From Actinomycetes bacterium (GTDB lineage Bacteria; Actinomycetota; Acidimicrobiia; Acidimicrobiales; JAJYPT01), in the NCBI GenBank assembly GCA_021795135.1, contig JAJYPT010000087.1, positions 1-7,148 on the forward strand: 7,148 bases of DNA. The letters are read 5' to 3'. Shown one piece after another: positions 6,147 to 7,148 of this stretch. Position 1 is the stretch's first letter. Every line of letters begins with the position of its first letter. The translations under genes were made by a program, and so were the position numbers. The notes below the pieces were generated by a model. The model saw nothing but the letters and a program-made list of their open reading frames with translations, was not told the DNA's origin and made no database searches.

Positions 6147-7070
6147 ATGAGTCCTAATCAGTTACGAACCTTTTTAACTGTTGCAACCTCAGGGTCAATA
6201 AGAGCTGCTGCAGAAAAGCTAACTGTTTCACAACCAGCTATTTCTTCTGTCGTAAATGATTTAGAAAAAGAACTAAAAGTAAAACTTTTCACAAAAGAAG
6301 GACGAGGAATAAAAATAACTCCTTCTGGGATTGTCCTTGTTCAATATGCAAAAGAAATTCTTGGTCTTTTAGAAGAAGCAAGTTCTGCTGTCAGATCCAG
6401 TGCTGATCCTCAAAGTGGTCCATTGCGCTTAGCAGCAGTGACTACAGCGGGAGAAAATTTAGTTCCTAGATATCTTAGCTCTTTTAGATCTCACTATCGG
6501 GGGGTAGAAATTGCATTAGAGGTAGGAAACCGCCAACGAGTTTGGGAGGCCTTAGCAGATAGAAGCGTAGATCTTGCAATTGGAGGAAAACCTCCAGCCA
6601 TTGGAAAATATGTTACTTTGGCCATAAAAGAAAATGAATTAGTTGTAGTTGCTGCTGCAACCGAAGGTCAAAAAGAAAGAGCAGTAAGCCTAGAAGATTT
6701 AAGAAAACAAACTTGGTTGATGAGAGAGCCTGGATCTGGAACTAGAGCCACTTCAGAAGAACTTTTTGAGCAATTAGGCATAAATCCACCTGTCCTTACT
6801 TTGGGATCCAATGGAGCCATAAGAGAATCTGTAAGAATAGGATTAGGAATAACTTTAATTTCATCAGATGCTGTAGCTCACTACCTAAATGAAGCCTCTT
6901 TGGAAAAATGGATTTATGGACCGTTGCCTTTGAAAAGAAAATGGCATCTAGTTGCTCGAAATGATGAAAAACGTAGCGAGACAGCTAAATTATTTATTGA
7001 ACATATAACTAATGTGCATGAAATAACTAATTTTGCTAGCTTTGAACTCATAGAACCAATAATTTGGTGA
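6147..7070 (+). CDS. cbbR: LysR-family transcriptional regulator, CbbR-like
   Basis: LysR regulators bind DNA as tetramers and respond to a small coinducer; CbbR proteins control Calvin-cycle operons. This 307-residue protein has the N-terminal winged helix-turn-helix (about residues 4-62, with GSIRAAAEKLTVSQPAIS at 16-33), a linker helix (about 63-90) and a periplasmic-binding-protein-like effector domain (about 92-290). The effector domain includes LMREPGSGTR (191-200), a motif common in CbbR and CysL-type members. The assignment to CbbR rests largely on its divergent position next to cbbL. There is no proper ribosome site before the ATG (only AGG two bases away), and the proposed promoter would give a leaderless mRNA. 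No truncation is visible. A different effector from the usual Calvin-cycle metabolites is possible if the neighbouring RuBisCO has changed role. Confidence 0.88.
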   Translation: MSPNQLRTFLTVATSGSIRAAAEKLTVSQPAISSVVNDLEKELKVKLFTKEGRGIKITPSGIVLVQYAKEILGLLEEASSAVRSSADPQSGPLRLAAVTTAGENLVPRYLSSFRSHYRGVEIALEVGNRQRVWEALADRSVDLAIGGKPPAIGKYVTLAIKENELVVVAAATEGQKERAVSLEDLRKQTWLMREPGSGTRATSEELFEQLGINPPVLTLGSNGAIRESVRIGLGITLISSDAVAHYLNEASLEKWIYGPLPLKRKWHLVARNDEKRSETAKLFIEHITNVHEITNFASFELIEPIIW

Positions 7071-7091
7071 AATTAACTAGAAAAAGGGCAA

Positions 7092-7131
7092 TTTAAAGTT
7101 TAAAATTATTCTTTAAAGCTTAAAATTATTC
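7092..7131. repeat. Two-copy 20-bp tandem direct repeat
   Basis: TTTAAAGTTTAAAATTATTC (7092-7111) is followed at once by a copy (7112-7131) differing at one base (GTTT versus GCTT). It lies just after the LysR regulator stop and before the window edge. Paired sites one helical turn multiple apart could bind a regulator upstream of a following gene, or this may be simple AT-rich slippage. No terminator hairpin is visible after the regulator gene. Confidence 0.85.
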
Positions 7132-7148
7132 CCAACATACTAAAAATG

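Noticed and set aside
7092..7131. Start of a CRISPR array
   Set aside because: The two 20-bp copies are directly adjacent with no spacer between them, and no cas gene is present.

Overview
The window is an AT-rich, tightly packed bacterial chromosome segment. It carries six protein genes, with TTG and GTG starts used alongside ATG. The GlgC, PCCB-type carboxyltransferase and PEP carboxylase proteins read like actinobacterial homologues. I infer a low-G+C, possibly streamlined actinobacterium (Acidimicrobiia-like is a guess). No rRNA, tRNA, insertion sequence or CRISPR array is visible.

Layout. Bases 1-2791 hold a leftward pair: a biotin-dependent acyl-CoA carboxyltransferase subunit (2791-1340), then PEP carboxylase (1282 to beyond base 1, truncated by the window). 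A 152-bp divergent promoter region (2792-2943) separates them from rightward glgC (2944-4167, ADP-glucose pyrophosphorylase). glgC converges on the leftward cbbL-cbbS pair (6061-4231) at a strong two-way hairpin terminator (4183-4218). An 85-bp divergent region (6062-6146) then leads to a rightward LysR-type regulator resembling CbbR (6147-7070). The last 78 bases contain a 20-bp tandem repeat and no recognisable gene.

Function. The genes concern central carbon flow: anaplerotic CO2 fixation (PEP carboxylase), acyl-CoA carboxylation, glycogen precursor synthesis and a RuBisCO locus with its regulator.

Main discovery. The large subunit is unmistakably a red-type form I RuBisCO by overall sequence, and it keeps a small subunit and a CbbR-like regulator. 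Its active site, however, is rewritten at several normally invariant positions. The metal ligand Glu204 is Arg, Asn123 is Asp, His294 is Asp, the phosphate-binding Arg295 is Gln, and the phosphate-loop Gly403 is Ser (spinach numbering). The lysines at 175, 177, 201 and 334 remain. The small subunit also has a short, divergent C-terminal tail, and no cbbX activase or phosphoribulokinase gene lies beside the pair. Together this suggests a form I-derived RuBisCO-like protein that has probably lost ordinary carboxylase activity and may have gained another role. That conclusion is an inference from sequence only.
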